64,000 nt of DNA from Paracoccus litorisediminis (GTDB lineage Bacteria > Pseudomonadota > Alphaproteobacteria > Rhodobacterales > Rhodobacteraceae). Within the stretch, counting starts at the first letter, position 1. Each line of letters begins with the position of its first letter. The DNA is taken from contig NZ_WMIG01000001.1 of assembly GCF_009711205.1 (NCBI RefSeq), positions 248,001 to 312,000 on the forward strand, written 5' to 3'. The notes beneath the pieces were generated by a model. That model did no database searches, had not been told where the DNA came from, and saw nothing but the letters and a program-made list of their open reading frames with translations. Shown in pieces: positions 18,074 through 26,151 of this stretch. The position numbers and the translations under genes are program-made.

Positions 18074-19312
18074 ATGTCAGCGCTCACGCGCCGGATCGCC
18101 ATTTCCCTGTTTCTGCCGATCGCGGCAGGTTTCGTCCCGGCGGCGGCGATTGCCCAGCAACCGGGCGGTGATGCCCCACCGCCGACGGTGACGGTCGTGA
18201 CCCTGCATGCGCAGGACGTGACCCTGACGACCACCCTGCCCGGTCGCGTCACCGCCTCGGCCGAAGCCGAGGTCCGCCCGCAAGTCAACGGCATCGTCGC
18301 GCAGCGCCTGTTCGAGGAAGGCCGCCGGGTGAAGGTCGGCGATCCGCTGTTCCTGATCGACAAGACCACCTATGAGGCTGTCGTGGCTCAGGCCGAGGCT
18401 GCCGTCGCGCAGGCCCTTGCGCAGGCGCAGAACGCCCGCTCCGAGGCGACCCGCGTCGGTGAGCTTCGCGACCGTCGCGTCGCCAGCGTCAGCACGACCG
18501 AGGCCGCGATCGCCGCCCGCGATGCCGCCGAGGCCGCGGTGAAAGTGGCCGAGGCACAATTGCAGACCGCCCGGATCGAGCTTGAACGCACCACCATCCG
18601 GGCCGAGCTGGACGGCGAGATCGGCCTTGCCCAGACCAGTCAGGGCGCGCTGGTTACCGCCAGTCAGGCCACCCCGCTGGCAGTGATCCGCACCCTCGAT
18701 CCCGTCCATGTCGACGTGACCCAATCCGCCGCCGAGGTCATCCGCTGGCGGCGCGAGGTGATGACCCAACCCACCGACCAGCAGCCCTCGCGTACGGTGA
18801 TGCTGCGCCTTGCCGATGGCTCGGACTATGCCGAGACCGGCACGCTGACTGCCGCCGAACCCTATGTGAACGAGACGACCGGCGTGATGACCCTGCGCAT
18901 GTCCTTCGCCAATCCCGACCATATCCTGCTGCCGGGCATGTATGTGCAGGCGATCATCCAGCAGGCCAAGGCCAAGGACGTGGTGCTGGCCCCGCAGGAA
19001 GGCGTCAGCCGCGACCGTCGCGGCCAGCCCATCGCGTTGGTGGCGAATGCCGAAGGGCTGGTCGAACAGCGCCAGCTGACCATCCTTCAGGATATGGGCA
19101 ATAACTGGGTCGTCAGCGAAGGGCTCAAGGATGGCGACCGCCTGATCGTCGAGGGCGTGCAACGCATCGCGCCGGGCATGCCGGTCAATCCCGAAGAGCG
19201 CAAGCCCGCAGCACCTGCGGAAGGCGCGGCGGCGGCGGCCCCTGCCGACGGTGCGGCAGAAAAGCAGGACGGCGCGGAAGAACCCGGCAACAAGGCGGCC
19301 TCGGACGGCTGA
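18074..19312 (+). CDS. RND efflux periplasmic adaptor (membrane fusion) protein
   Basis: This 412-residue AcrA/MexA-type adaptor links an inner-membrane RND pump to an outer-membrane channel. A signal peptide covers about residues 1-28 (hydrophobic core then AAAIAQQ) and lacks a lipobox. The barrel-sandwich half GVVRP-like EVRPQVNGIVAQRLFEEGRRV, an Ala/Glu-rich coiled hairpin (about residues 95-160) and a C-terminal beta-barrel follow. The tail is low-complexity Ala/Glu/Lys. The ATG at 18074 is chosen; a TTG at 17981 would extend it without reason. The pump gene starts 32 bp downstream. No outer-membrane partner is encoded here. Confidence 0.93.
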   Translation: MSALTRRIAISLFLPIAAGFVPAAAIAQQPGGDAPPPTVTVVTLHAQDVTLTTTLPGRVTASAEAEVRPQVNGIVAQRLFEEGRRVKVGDPLFLIDKTTYEAVVAQAEAAVAQALAQAQNARSEATRVGELRDRRVASVSTTEAAIAARDAAEAAVKVAEAQLQTARIELERTTIRAELDGEIGLAQTSQGALVTASQATPLAVIRTLDPVHVDVTQSAAEVIRWRREVMTQPTDQQPSRTVMLRLADGSDYAETGTLTAAEPYVNETTGVMTLRMSFANPDHILLPGMYVQAIIQQAKAKDVVLAPQEGVSRDRRGQPIALVANAEGLVEQRQLTILQDMGNNWVVSEGLKDGDRLIVEGVQRIAPGMPVNPEERKPAAPAEGAAAAAPADGAAEKQDGAEEPGNKAASDG

Positions 19313-19344
19313 TTTCGTCGAGGAACAGGAAACAGGAGCCTGAC

Positions 19345-22300
19345 ATGGCGCGCTTTTTCATCGACCGCCCGGTTTTTGCCTGGGTCATCTCGATCCTGAT
19401 CATGGGTCTTGGGGTACTGTCGGTCTTCAACCTGCCGGTGGCACAATATCCCCAGATCGCACCGCCCACGGTCGAGATCCGGGCGACCTATCCCGGCGCC
19501 TCGGCCGAGACGGTGGCCAATACCGTGACGCAGGTCATCGAACAGCAGATGACCGGTCTGGACGGGCTACGCTATTTTTCGTCCAGTTCGTCCTCGTCCG
19601 GCTCATCGACCACGACCCTGACCTTTGAAACCGGGACCGATGCCGATATCGCGCAGGTTCAGGTCCAGAACAAACTGGCGCAGGCCACCTCGCTTCTGCC
19701 CGAGGCCGTGCAGCGTCAGGGCGTCTCGGTCGAAAAGACCTCGTCCAGCTTCCTCATGGTCATCGGCCTGATCTCGGATGATGGCGCGCTGGAGCAGGTC
19801 GACCTGTCCGATTACATGATCTCGAACCTCGTCAACGATCTCAGCCGGGTCGAGGGCGTGGGCTCGGTGCAGGTCTTTGGCGCGCAATATTCGATGCGGA
19901 TCTGGCTGGACCCGTCCAAGCTGGCCGCGTTCGAACTGACCCCCAGCGATGTCGTCACGGCGGTGGCCGCCGAGAACGCCCAGATCTCGGCCGGGTCATT
20001 TGGCACGCAGCCCGCACCGCCGGGCCAGATGCTGAACGCCACGATCACGGCGCAGTCGCTGCTGTCCTCGCCCGAGGATTTTGAGCAGATCGTGCTGCGC
20101 GCCGAGGCCGATGGTGGGCTGATCCTGCTCAAGGACGTGGCGCGGATCGAAATCGGTGCCGAGGATTATTCGACCAGCGCGAAATACAACGGCAAGCCTG
20201 CCGCCGGTATCGCGATCAGCCTTGCCTCGGGCGCAAACGCGCTGGACACGGCGGATCGGATCAAGGAGCGCATGGCGGAATTCGCCAAGTTCTTCCCCGA
20301 AGGCGTCAGCTACGTCATCCCCTATGACACCACGCCCTTCGTGCTGATTTCGATCGAGGAAGTGGTCAAAACGCTGGTCGAGGCCATCGTGCTGGTCTTC
20401 TTCGTCATGCTGCTGTTCCTGCAGAACTGGCGCGCGACGCTGATCCCGACACTGGCAGTTCCGGTCGTCATCATGGGCACGTTCGGCATCCTTGCGGCGC
20501 TGGGGTTCACCATCAACACGCTGACCATGCTGGCGATGGTTCTGGCCATCGGCCTGCTGGTCGACGACGCCATTGTCGTCGTAGAAAACGTCGAGCGGAT
20601 CATGGAGGAAGAGGACCTTTCCCCGCGTGAGGCGACCCGCAAATCCATGGGCCAGATCACCGGCGCGCTGGTCGGCATCGCGCTGGTCCTGTCGGCGGTC
20701 TTCGTGCCGATGGCGTTCTTTGGCGGCTCGACAGGGATCATCTACAAACAGTTCGCCATCACCATCGCCTCGGCCATGGGCCTGTCGGTGGTCGTGGCGT
20801 TGACGCTGACGCCCGCGCTTTGCGCGACGCTGCTGAAAAACGAACACGGCCACAAGACGCGCGGCATCTTTGGCCTGTTCAACAGGGGTTTTGACGCCAC
20901 CACCTCGGGCTATGGCCATTCGGTCAGTTGGATCATCCACCGCCCGCTGCGGATGATGCTGATCTATCTGGCGATTGGCGCGGCCATGGTCTTTCTGTTC
21001 CTGCGCACCCCCACCGGCTTCCTGCCCGATGAGGATCAGGGCATCATGTTCGTGCTGGTGCAGGGCCCGACCGGGGCCACTACCGAACGGACCGAGGCAG
21101 TGCTGGCGCAGATCCAGAACTACTTCACCACCGCCGAAGCCGAGAACGTGGATTCGATGTTTGGCGTCTCGGGCTTCAGCTTTGCCGGGGCCGGGCAGAA
21201 CATGGGCATCGCATTCGTGCGGCTGAAGGACTGGAAGGAACGCACGCGACCCGACCAGAACGTGCAGGCGATTGCCGGGCGCGCCTTCCCGGCGCTCATG
21301 CAGATCCGCGATGCGATGGTCTTCCCGATCGTGCCGCCCTCGGTGATCGAGCTGGGCAACGTCTCGGGCTTCGACTTCTACATTCAGGCGCGCGGGGGTC
21401 AGTCGCACGAACAATTGCTGGCGGCGCGCAACCAGATGCTGGGCATGGCGGGTCAGGACCCGCGCATTGCCTCGGCCCGCCCGAACGGGTTGGAGGACGC
21501 GGCGCAGTACAATCTAGACATCGACTGGCGCAAGGCCGGCGCGATGGGGGTTTCGGCCACCGATGTCGGTGGGCTGCTCTCGGTCGCGTGGGCGGGGCGC
21601 TATGTGAACGACTTCATCGATCGCGGCCGGATCAAGCGCGTCTATGTTCAGGGTGAGCCCCTGTCACGTTCCGTGCCCACCGATATCGACAAATGGCGGG
21701 TCAGGAACAGCTCGGGCGGGCTGGTGCCCTTCTCGAACTTTGCCGAGGGACGCTGGACCTATGGTCCGCAGGGCCTGACCCGTTACAACGGCGTGCCCGC
21801 GATGCAGATCCAAGGCGGTCCGGTTCCCGGCGTCTCCAGCGGCGAGGCGATGACCGCGCTGACCGAGATGGCGGCGAAGTTGCCCGTCGGCTTCGACATC
21901 GCATGGACCGGCCTGTCGCTTGAGGAACAGGAATCGGGCAGCCAGACCATGCTGCTTTACAGCCTGTCGCTGGCGGTGGTGTTCCTGTGCCTTGCCGCGC
22001 TTTACGAAAGCTGGTCGATCCCCTTCGCGGTCATGCTGGCCATGCCCATCGGGGTCTTGGGCGCGCTGGCCGGGGCATGGCTGGGCGGCTTTGACAATGG
22101 CGTCTTCTTCCAGGTCGGCCTGCTGACCGTTATTGGCCTGACCGGGAAAAACGCCATCCTGATTGTCGAATTCGCCCGAGAACAGGCCGAGCAATCCGGC
22201 AAACCGCTTTACGAGGCGGTGATCGAGGCCGCGCGCCAGCGCTTCCGTCCGATCATGATGACCTCGGTCGCCTTCTCGCTGGGGGTGCTGCCGCTGGTCC

Positions 22301-22470
22301 TGTCCAGCGGGGCTGGCGCGAACGGGCGCAACACGATCGGGGCCACGGTGCTGGGCGGGACGATTTCCGCCACGGTGCTGGGCATCCTGTTCGTGCCGCT
22401 GTTCTTTGTGCTGGTCCGCCGCCTGCTGGGCCGCAAGGAAGTGCTTGAGGGGCAGCACGCCAACTCCTGA
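19345..22470 (+). CDS. RND multidrug efflux pump, AcrB/HAE1 type
   Basis: This 1041-residue inner-membrane transporter is the size of AcrB. It has a transmembrane helix at the extreme N-terminus, a large periplasmic domain, a helix bundle at about 340-540, a second periplasmic domain and a final bundle at about 865-1030. The paired aspartates of the proton relay are at 407-408 (GLLVDDAIVVVEN), the same numbering as E. coli AcrB. It probably exports drugs, detergents or bile-like compounds by proton antiport. It follows the adaptor gene in one operon. TolC-like and TetR-like partners must be elsewhere. Confidence 0.96.
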   Translation: MARFFIDRPVFAWVISILIMGLGVLSVFNLPVAQYPQIAPPTVEIRATYPGASAETVANTVTQVIEQQMTGLDGLRYFSSSSSSSGSSTTTLTFETGTDADIAQVQVQNKLAQATSLLPEAVQRQGVSVEKTSSSFLMVIGLISDDGALEQVDLSDYMISNLVNDLSRVEGVGSVQVFGAQYSMRIWLDPSKLAAFELTPSDVVTAVAAENAQISAGSFGTQPAPPGQMLNATITAQSLLSSPEDFEQIVLRAEADGGLILLKDVARIEIGAEDYSTSAKYNGKPAAGIAISLASGANALDTADRIKERMAEFAKFFPEGVSYVIPYDTTPFVLISIEEVVKTLVEAIVLVFFVMLLFLQNWRATLIPTLAVPVVIMGTFGILAALGFTINTLTMLAMVLAIGLLVDDAIVVVENVERIMEEEDLSPREATRKSMGQITGALVGIALVLSAVFVPMAFFGGSTGIIYKQFAITIASAMGLSVVVALTLTPALCATLLKNEHGHKTRGIFGLFNRGFDATTSGYGHSVSWIIHRPLRMMLIYLAIGAAMVFLFLRTPTGFLPDEDQGIMFVLVQGPTGATTERTEAVLAQIQNYFTTAEAENVDSMFGVSGFSFAGAGQNMGIAFVRLKDWKERTRPDQNVQAIAGRAFPALMQIRDAMVFPIVPPSVIELGNVSGFDFYIQARGGQSHEQLLAARNQMLGMAGQDPRIASARPNGLEDAAQYNLDIDWRKAGAMGVSATDVGGLLSVAWAGRYVNDFIDRGRIKRVYVQGEPLSRSVPTDIDKWRVRNSSGGLVPFSNFAEGRWTYGPQGLTRYNGVPAMQIQGGPVPGVSSGEAMTALTEMAAKLPVGFDIAWTGLSLEEQESGSQTMLLYSLSLAVVFLCLAALYESWSIPFAVMLAMPIGVLGALAGAWLGGFDNGVFFQVGLLTVIGLTGKNAILIVEFAREQAEQSGKPLYEAVIEAARQRFRPIMMTSVAFSLGVLPLVLSSGAGANGRNTIGATVLGGTISATVLGILFVPLFFVLVRRLLGRKEVLEGQHANS

Positions 22471-22559
22471 TTGCACGGGGCAAGCGGAAGCTTGCTCCGC
22501 AGGCGGCGCGGGCCTAGTCTTGGCCTCGGGGGACCGCGCTTGAGCGGCTGAGGAGGGGA

Positions 22560-23933
22560 ATGGACGCATCGGGCCAGTTCGGCGCGGTTGGCAAGCGGCC
22601 AACCGCCTTGCGGCAGCGTGAATTGCCCCTGCGCGGCATTGCGCTGGCCGGATCGCTGCTGGTCTGGATCGCCATGTTCGCGATCTCGGTCTCGGTCGTG
22701 ATCTGGCATGCCCGTGATTCCGTCCGACGCGAAACGGAATCGGCCTTCATGCTGGCCAAGGCGGCGGCGACGCTGACCCTGCCCACCGCCTTCCAGCGCC
22801 GCGATGTCATGGCCGAGGCCACCCGCATCGCCGCCGATATCCGCGCCCAGCGCCACGTCACCGCCGAGCTGCGCGATGCGGCAGGCCAGCAGGTGCAACT
22901 GCCCGCCATGCTGCCGGTCCCGGTCGAGAACGACGCGCCGGAATGGTTCGCCCGCCTGTTCCGGCCACCGCCGATGCAGGATGTCTTTCCGATCACGCAA
23001 TATCCCAATGTGCTGGGCCTGCTGGAAATCAGGACCGAACCCTCGGATGAGATCGCCGAGATCTGGCGCGACCTGACCGTGCTGGTGCCGCTGCTGCTGG
23101 TCACCGGGCTGCTCGCCGTCGGTTCGACCATGGCATTGACGCTGCTGGTGGTGCGCCGCCTCAACCAGCTTGGTGCAGGCCTTGAGCGCATGCGCATTGG
23201 CGAGCTGGACGCCCAAACCCCGCGCAGCGGTCTGGCCGAGCTCGATGCGCTTGGCGAAGGCATCGACACGCTGGCATCGCATCTGGCGCGCGAGCGGGCC
23301 GAAAACCGCTTGCTGCAAGGCCGCATGCTGAGCCTGGCCGAGGCCGAGCGCGCCCGTATCGCCACCGATCTGCATGACGAAATCGGCCCGCGACTGTTTG
23401 CGCTGCGTGCCGCCGTCGAACAGGCCCGGCGTCAGGACGTGTCCCCCGAACTGGCCGAGAACCTTGCCGCAATCGCCGCCCATTCCGACGCGATCCGCGA
23501 CAGCGCCCGCGCCGCCATCGACGACCTGCGCCCCTCGCCTGACGATGCCGAAGGGCTGGAGGAGATGATCCGCGAATTGCTGATCGATTTCGGAGAGGCC
23601 GCGCCGCAGGTCGCCTTCGATCTGCATATCCCCGAGGCTCTGCCCGAACCCGGCGAATCCGGGCGGATCGCGATGTATCGCTTTATCCGTGAAAGCGTAC
23701 TGAACGCACTGCGCCACGCCCGCCCAACGCATATCGCGGTCGATATCCAGACCGAGGGCCGCCAGATCAGGGCTCGCGTCTGCGATGATGGCCCTGCGCC
23801 GCTGCGCGAAGGCAGGCGCGGCCTTGGCCATCAGGGCATGCGCGACCGCGCTGCCGCCATCGGTGCGGAATGGCTGCCGCCACGCCGCGACGGGGGCATG
23901 ACCGTAACCGAATTCAGGATGACCTTCCCATGA
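22560..23933 (+). CDS. Sensor histidine kinase, NarX/HisKA_3 type
   Basis: This 457-residue membrane kinase has helices at about 26-48 and 172-198 bounding a periplasmic sensor of about 120 residues, then a HAMP-like linker. The phospho-acceptor His272 lies in ATDLHDEIGPRL, the HisKA_3 signature, and the HATPase domain contains the N box ESVLNALRHA and a GLGHQGMRDR glycine box. It would phosphorylate the LuxR-type regulator whose start codon overlaps its stop (ATGA). The ligand is unknown. AGGAGG precedes the ATG closely. Confidence 0.92.
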   Translation: MDASGQFGAVGKRPTALRQRELPLRGIALAGSLLVWIAMFAISVSVVIWHARDSVRRETESAFMLAKAAATLTLPTAFQRRDVMAEATRIAADIRAQRHVTAELRDAAGQQVQLPAMLPVPVENDAPEWFARLFRPPPMQDVFPITQYPNVLGLLEIRTEPSDEIAEIWRDLTVLVPLLLVTGLLAVGSTMALTLLVVRRLNQLGAGLERMRIGELDAQTPRSGLAELDALGEGIDTLASHLARERAENRLLQGRMLSLAEAERARIATDLHDEIGPRLFALRAAVEQARRQDVSPELAENLAAIAAHSDAIRDSARAAIDDLRPSPDDAEGLEEMIRELLIDFGEAAPQVAFDLHIPEALPEPGESGRIAMYRFIRESVLNALRHARPTHIAVDIQTEGRQIRARVCDDGPAPLREGRRGLGHQGMRDRAAAIGAEWLPPRRDGGMTVTEFRMTFP

Positions 23934-24592
23934 CCGCCCCTGCCGCCCCGCTGCGAGTCCTTGTCATCGACGACCACCCTGTCGTCGCCGAGGGGTGGGA
24001 ACGGATCACCCATGGCCGCATCGATTGTCAGGTGATCGCCGCGCCCTCGCCCTCACGCGGGTTTCGGGCATGGCGGCGCGAGGCTCCGCAGGTGCTGGTG
24101 GTGGACCTGACCATGGGCGACGCGAAACTGGCCGGGCTGCGCTTGATCGAGCGGCTGCGGGCGGTGGGCGCGACCCAGCCGATCCTTGTGTTCACCATGC
24201 ATCGCAGCCCGATCATTGCCCGGCGCGCCTTGCAGGGCGGCTGCAACGGCATCGTCATGAAGGATTCCCCGTCCGAAGAAATCTGCGATGCGCTGTCCGA
24301 GGTGGCGCGCGGCGGCGATTACGTCCCGGCCGATCTGGCCCGCAAGATCGCGCTGCTGGACCGCCCCGGCGCGGTTCCCGTCCGCGCGCGCCTGACCCCG
24401 CGAGAAACGGACATCCTGCGCGCCATTGCCGGGGGCCTTGCCTATCGCGAGATAGCCGATCATGTCGGCATCAGCTACAAGACGGTTTCCAACGTCAGTC
24501 AGACGCTGAAGGATAAGCTGGGCGCGACCAGCTTTGCCGATCTGGTGGTCAAGGCCATCCGCCATTTCGAAGCCGCCGAGGATGGGATCTGA
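23930..24592 (+). CDS. LuxR/NarL-family response regulator
   Basis: This 220-residue regulator has a receiver domain with acidic pocket Asp14/Asp15, phospho-acceptor Asp59 (VVDLTMGD) and a conserved Lys in IVMKDS near residue 110. The C-terminal HTH reads LTPRETDILRAIAGG...AYREIADHVGIS. It overlaps the kinase gene by four bases, so the two are translationally coupled. Because the downstream symporter-kinase has no regulator of its own, this protein could also serve it, as in the CrbS/CrbR acetate-switch pair; that is inference. Confidence 0.92.
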   Translation: MTAPAAPLRVLVIDDHPVVAEGWERITHGRIDCQVIAAPSPSRGFRAWRREAPQVLVVDLTMGDAKLAGLRLIERLRAVGATQPILVFTMHRSPIIARRALQGGCNGIVMKDSPSEEICDALSEVARGGDYVPADLARKIALLDRPGAVPVRARLTPRETDILRAIAGGLAYREIADHVGISYKTVSNVSQTLKDKLGATSFADLVVKAIRHFEAAEDGI

Positions 24593-24595
24593 CCG

Positions 24596-25903
24596 ATGGG
24601 TCGCCCGCCCCTCGGCCAGTCATCGGACCGGATTGCGACGGGCCGCGCGCCGACCAAGCGCGCGCTGATCGGCACCCGCATCCGCGAACGCCGCCTGTCC
24701 CAGGGCTGGCGCCAGACCGAGGTGGCGCGCCGGGCTGAAATCTCGGCCGCCTACCTGAACCTGATCGAACATAACCGTCGCCCGGTCAGCGAGGCGCTGC
24801 TGGGTCGTCTTGCTCAGGCGCTGCATATCGACGTGACCGAGCTTGCCTCGGACCATGAGGAGGCGCTGATTTCCGGCCTGCGCGAGGCCGCCGGACGGCT
24901 GAGCGATCACAAGCACCCGCTGGAACTGGACCAGATTGCCGAATTCGCGGCACGCTATCCGGGCTGGGCCAGCGCGCTTTCCGTGGCAATTCACCGCGCC
25001 GACGCGCTGGAGCGACGGCTGGTTGCCCTGTCCGACAGGATGACGCGCGACCCCTATCTGCTGGCCACCCTGCATGAGGTCCAGTCCGCGGTGACCTCGG
25101 TCCGCTCGACCGCCTCGATTCTGGCCGAGACCCCCGATATCGAACCCGAATGGCGCGACCGCTTTCATTCCAACCTTGACGGCGACAGCGCCCGCCTGTC
25201 GCGCACGGCGCAGGCGCTGGTCGCCTATCTGGATACGTTCGAAGATGACGCGGTGCCGATGTCGCCGCAGGAAGAGGTCGAGGCATGGATCGCCGCCGGT
25301 CAGCCCGACCCGGCAGATTCCGCGGAACTGGCCTCGGACGCGGCGCGCAAGCTGGCGCGTGACATGGCCGCTGCGCAGGCCCGCGACCGCGAGTTGCTTT
25401 CCGATGCCGAACTCGCCGAGGCGACGGCCCTGCTGACCCTGCCCGATCCGGCGCTGCTGGCCTCAAGGCTGGGGCGGCCGCTGGATCTGGTGTTGCGCCG
25501 TCTGGGCGTGCTGCGTCCGGGGATCTGGGCGCATGCCGGGCTGATCGTCTGCGATGGCTCGGGGGCGCCGCTATTTCGCGTGGCCCCGCCCGGTTTCCGC
25601 CTGCCGCCGCCCGGTGAAGGCTGCGCGCTGTGGCCGCTGTTCGAGGCTTTGGCCCAGCCGCAACTGCCCGTCGCCCGGCTGGTCGAGATGGCCAGCGGCG
25701 CGCGCTATCTGGCATGGGCAGTCTGCGAGAGGCTGCTGCCCATGGGTTTTGACGGCCCACCGCTGAGCCGGGCCCAAATGTTGCTGCTGCCCGCCCCGCC
25801 CGAGGACCGACGCGAGGCCCTTGCCGTCGGCCCGGCCTGCCGCATCTGCCCGCGCACGCTGTGTCCCGCGCGGCACGAACCCTCGATCCTCGGTCCCGCA
25901 TGA
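24596..25903 (+). CDS. XRE-family regulator with C-terminal short-chain acyl-CoA regulator-like domain
   Basis: This 435-residue cytoplasmic regulator begins with an XRE helix-turn-helix (RIRERRLSQGWRQTEVARRA, residues about 27-80). A long middle region is followed by a C-terminal part with a Cys cluster CRICPRTLCPARH, as in the DUF2083/RamB-like proteins that control acetate, propionate or glyoxylate genes. The start is three bases after the regulator gene stop. The company of a symporter-kinase fits a role in organic acid sensing, but no target is visible here. Confidence 0.8.
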   Translation: MGRPPLGQSSDRIATGRAPTKRALIGTRIRERRLSQGWRQTEVARRAEISAAYLNLIEHNRRPVSEALLGRLAQALHIDVTELASDHEEALISGLREAAGRLSDHKHPLELDQIAEFAARYPGWASALSVAIHRADALERRLVALSDRMTRDPYLLATLHEVQSAVTSVRSTASILAETPDIEPEWRDRFHSNLDGDSARLSRTAQALVAYLDTFEDDAVPMSPQEEVEAWIAAGQPDPADSAELASDAARKLARDMAAAQARDRELLSDAELAEATALLTLPDPALLASRLGRPLDLVLRRLGVLRPGIWAHAGLIVCDGSGAPLFRVAPPGFRLPPPGEGCALWPLFEALAQPQLPVARLVEMASGARYLAWAVCERLLPMGFDGPPLSRAQMLLLPAPPEDRREALAVGPACRICPRTLCPARHEPSILGPA

Positions 25904-26151
25904 GGCTGCGGACACGTCGCCTGTTTTTGGGCCGCGACGCCTATCGCCGTCGCCGGATGATCGACGCGACGCGCATCCTGCCTGTCGTTTTTGCCCTGAT
26001 CGTCCTGCTGCCCCCGATCTGGCTGCCGCATTACTTCAGCTTTGCCACCGGCACGTTGTGGCTGGGCACCGGCTGGTTCGTCACCATCCTGATCACCGCA
26101 ATCCTGCATCGCGCCATCGGCAGCGCGTCGGAGGATGACGATGATTCCTGA
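25900..26151 (+). CDS. Small two-helix membrane protein
   Basis: An 83-residue protein with a basic N-terminus (RLRTRRLF, RRRR), two hydrophobic segments at about residues 25-45 and 50-70 and an acidic tail EDDDDS. It resembles the small membrane proteins (about 80-100 residues) that precede symporter genes, such as DUF4212-type subunits, but I cannot assign it firmly. The ATG at 25900 overlaps the XRE stop (ATGA), and its 3' end overlaps the kinase start by 11 bp, so it is co-translated with both. Confidence 0.75.
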   Translation: MRLRTRRLFLGRDAYRRRRMIDATRILPVVFALIVLLPPIWLPHYFSFATGTLWLGTGWFVTILITAILHRAIGSASEDDDDS

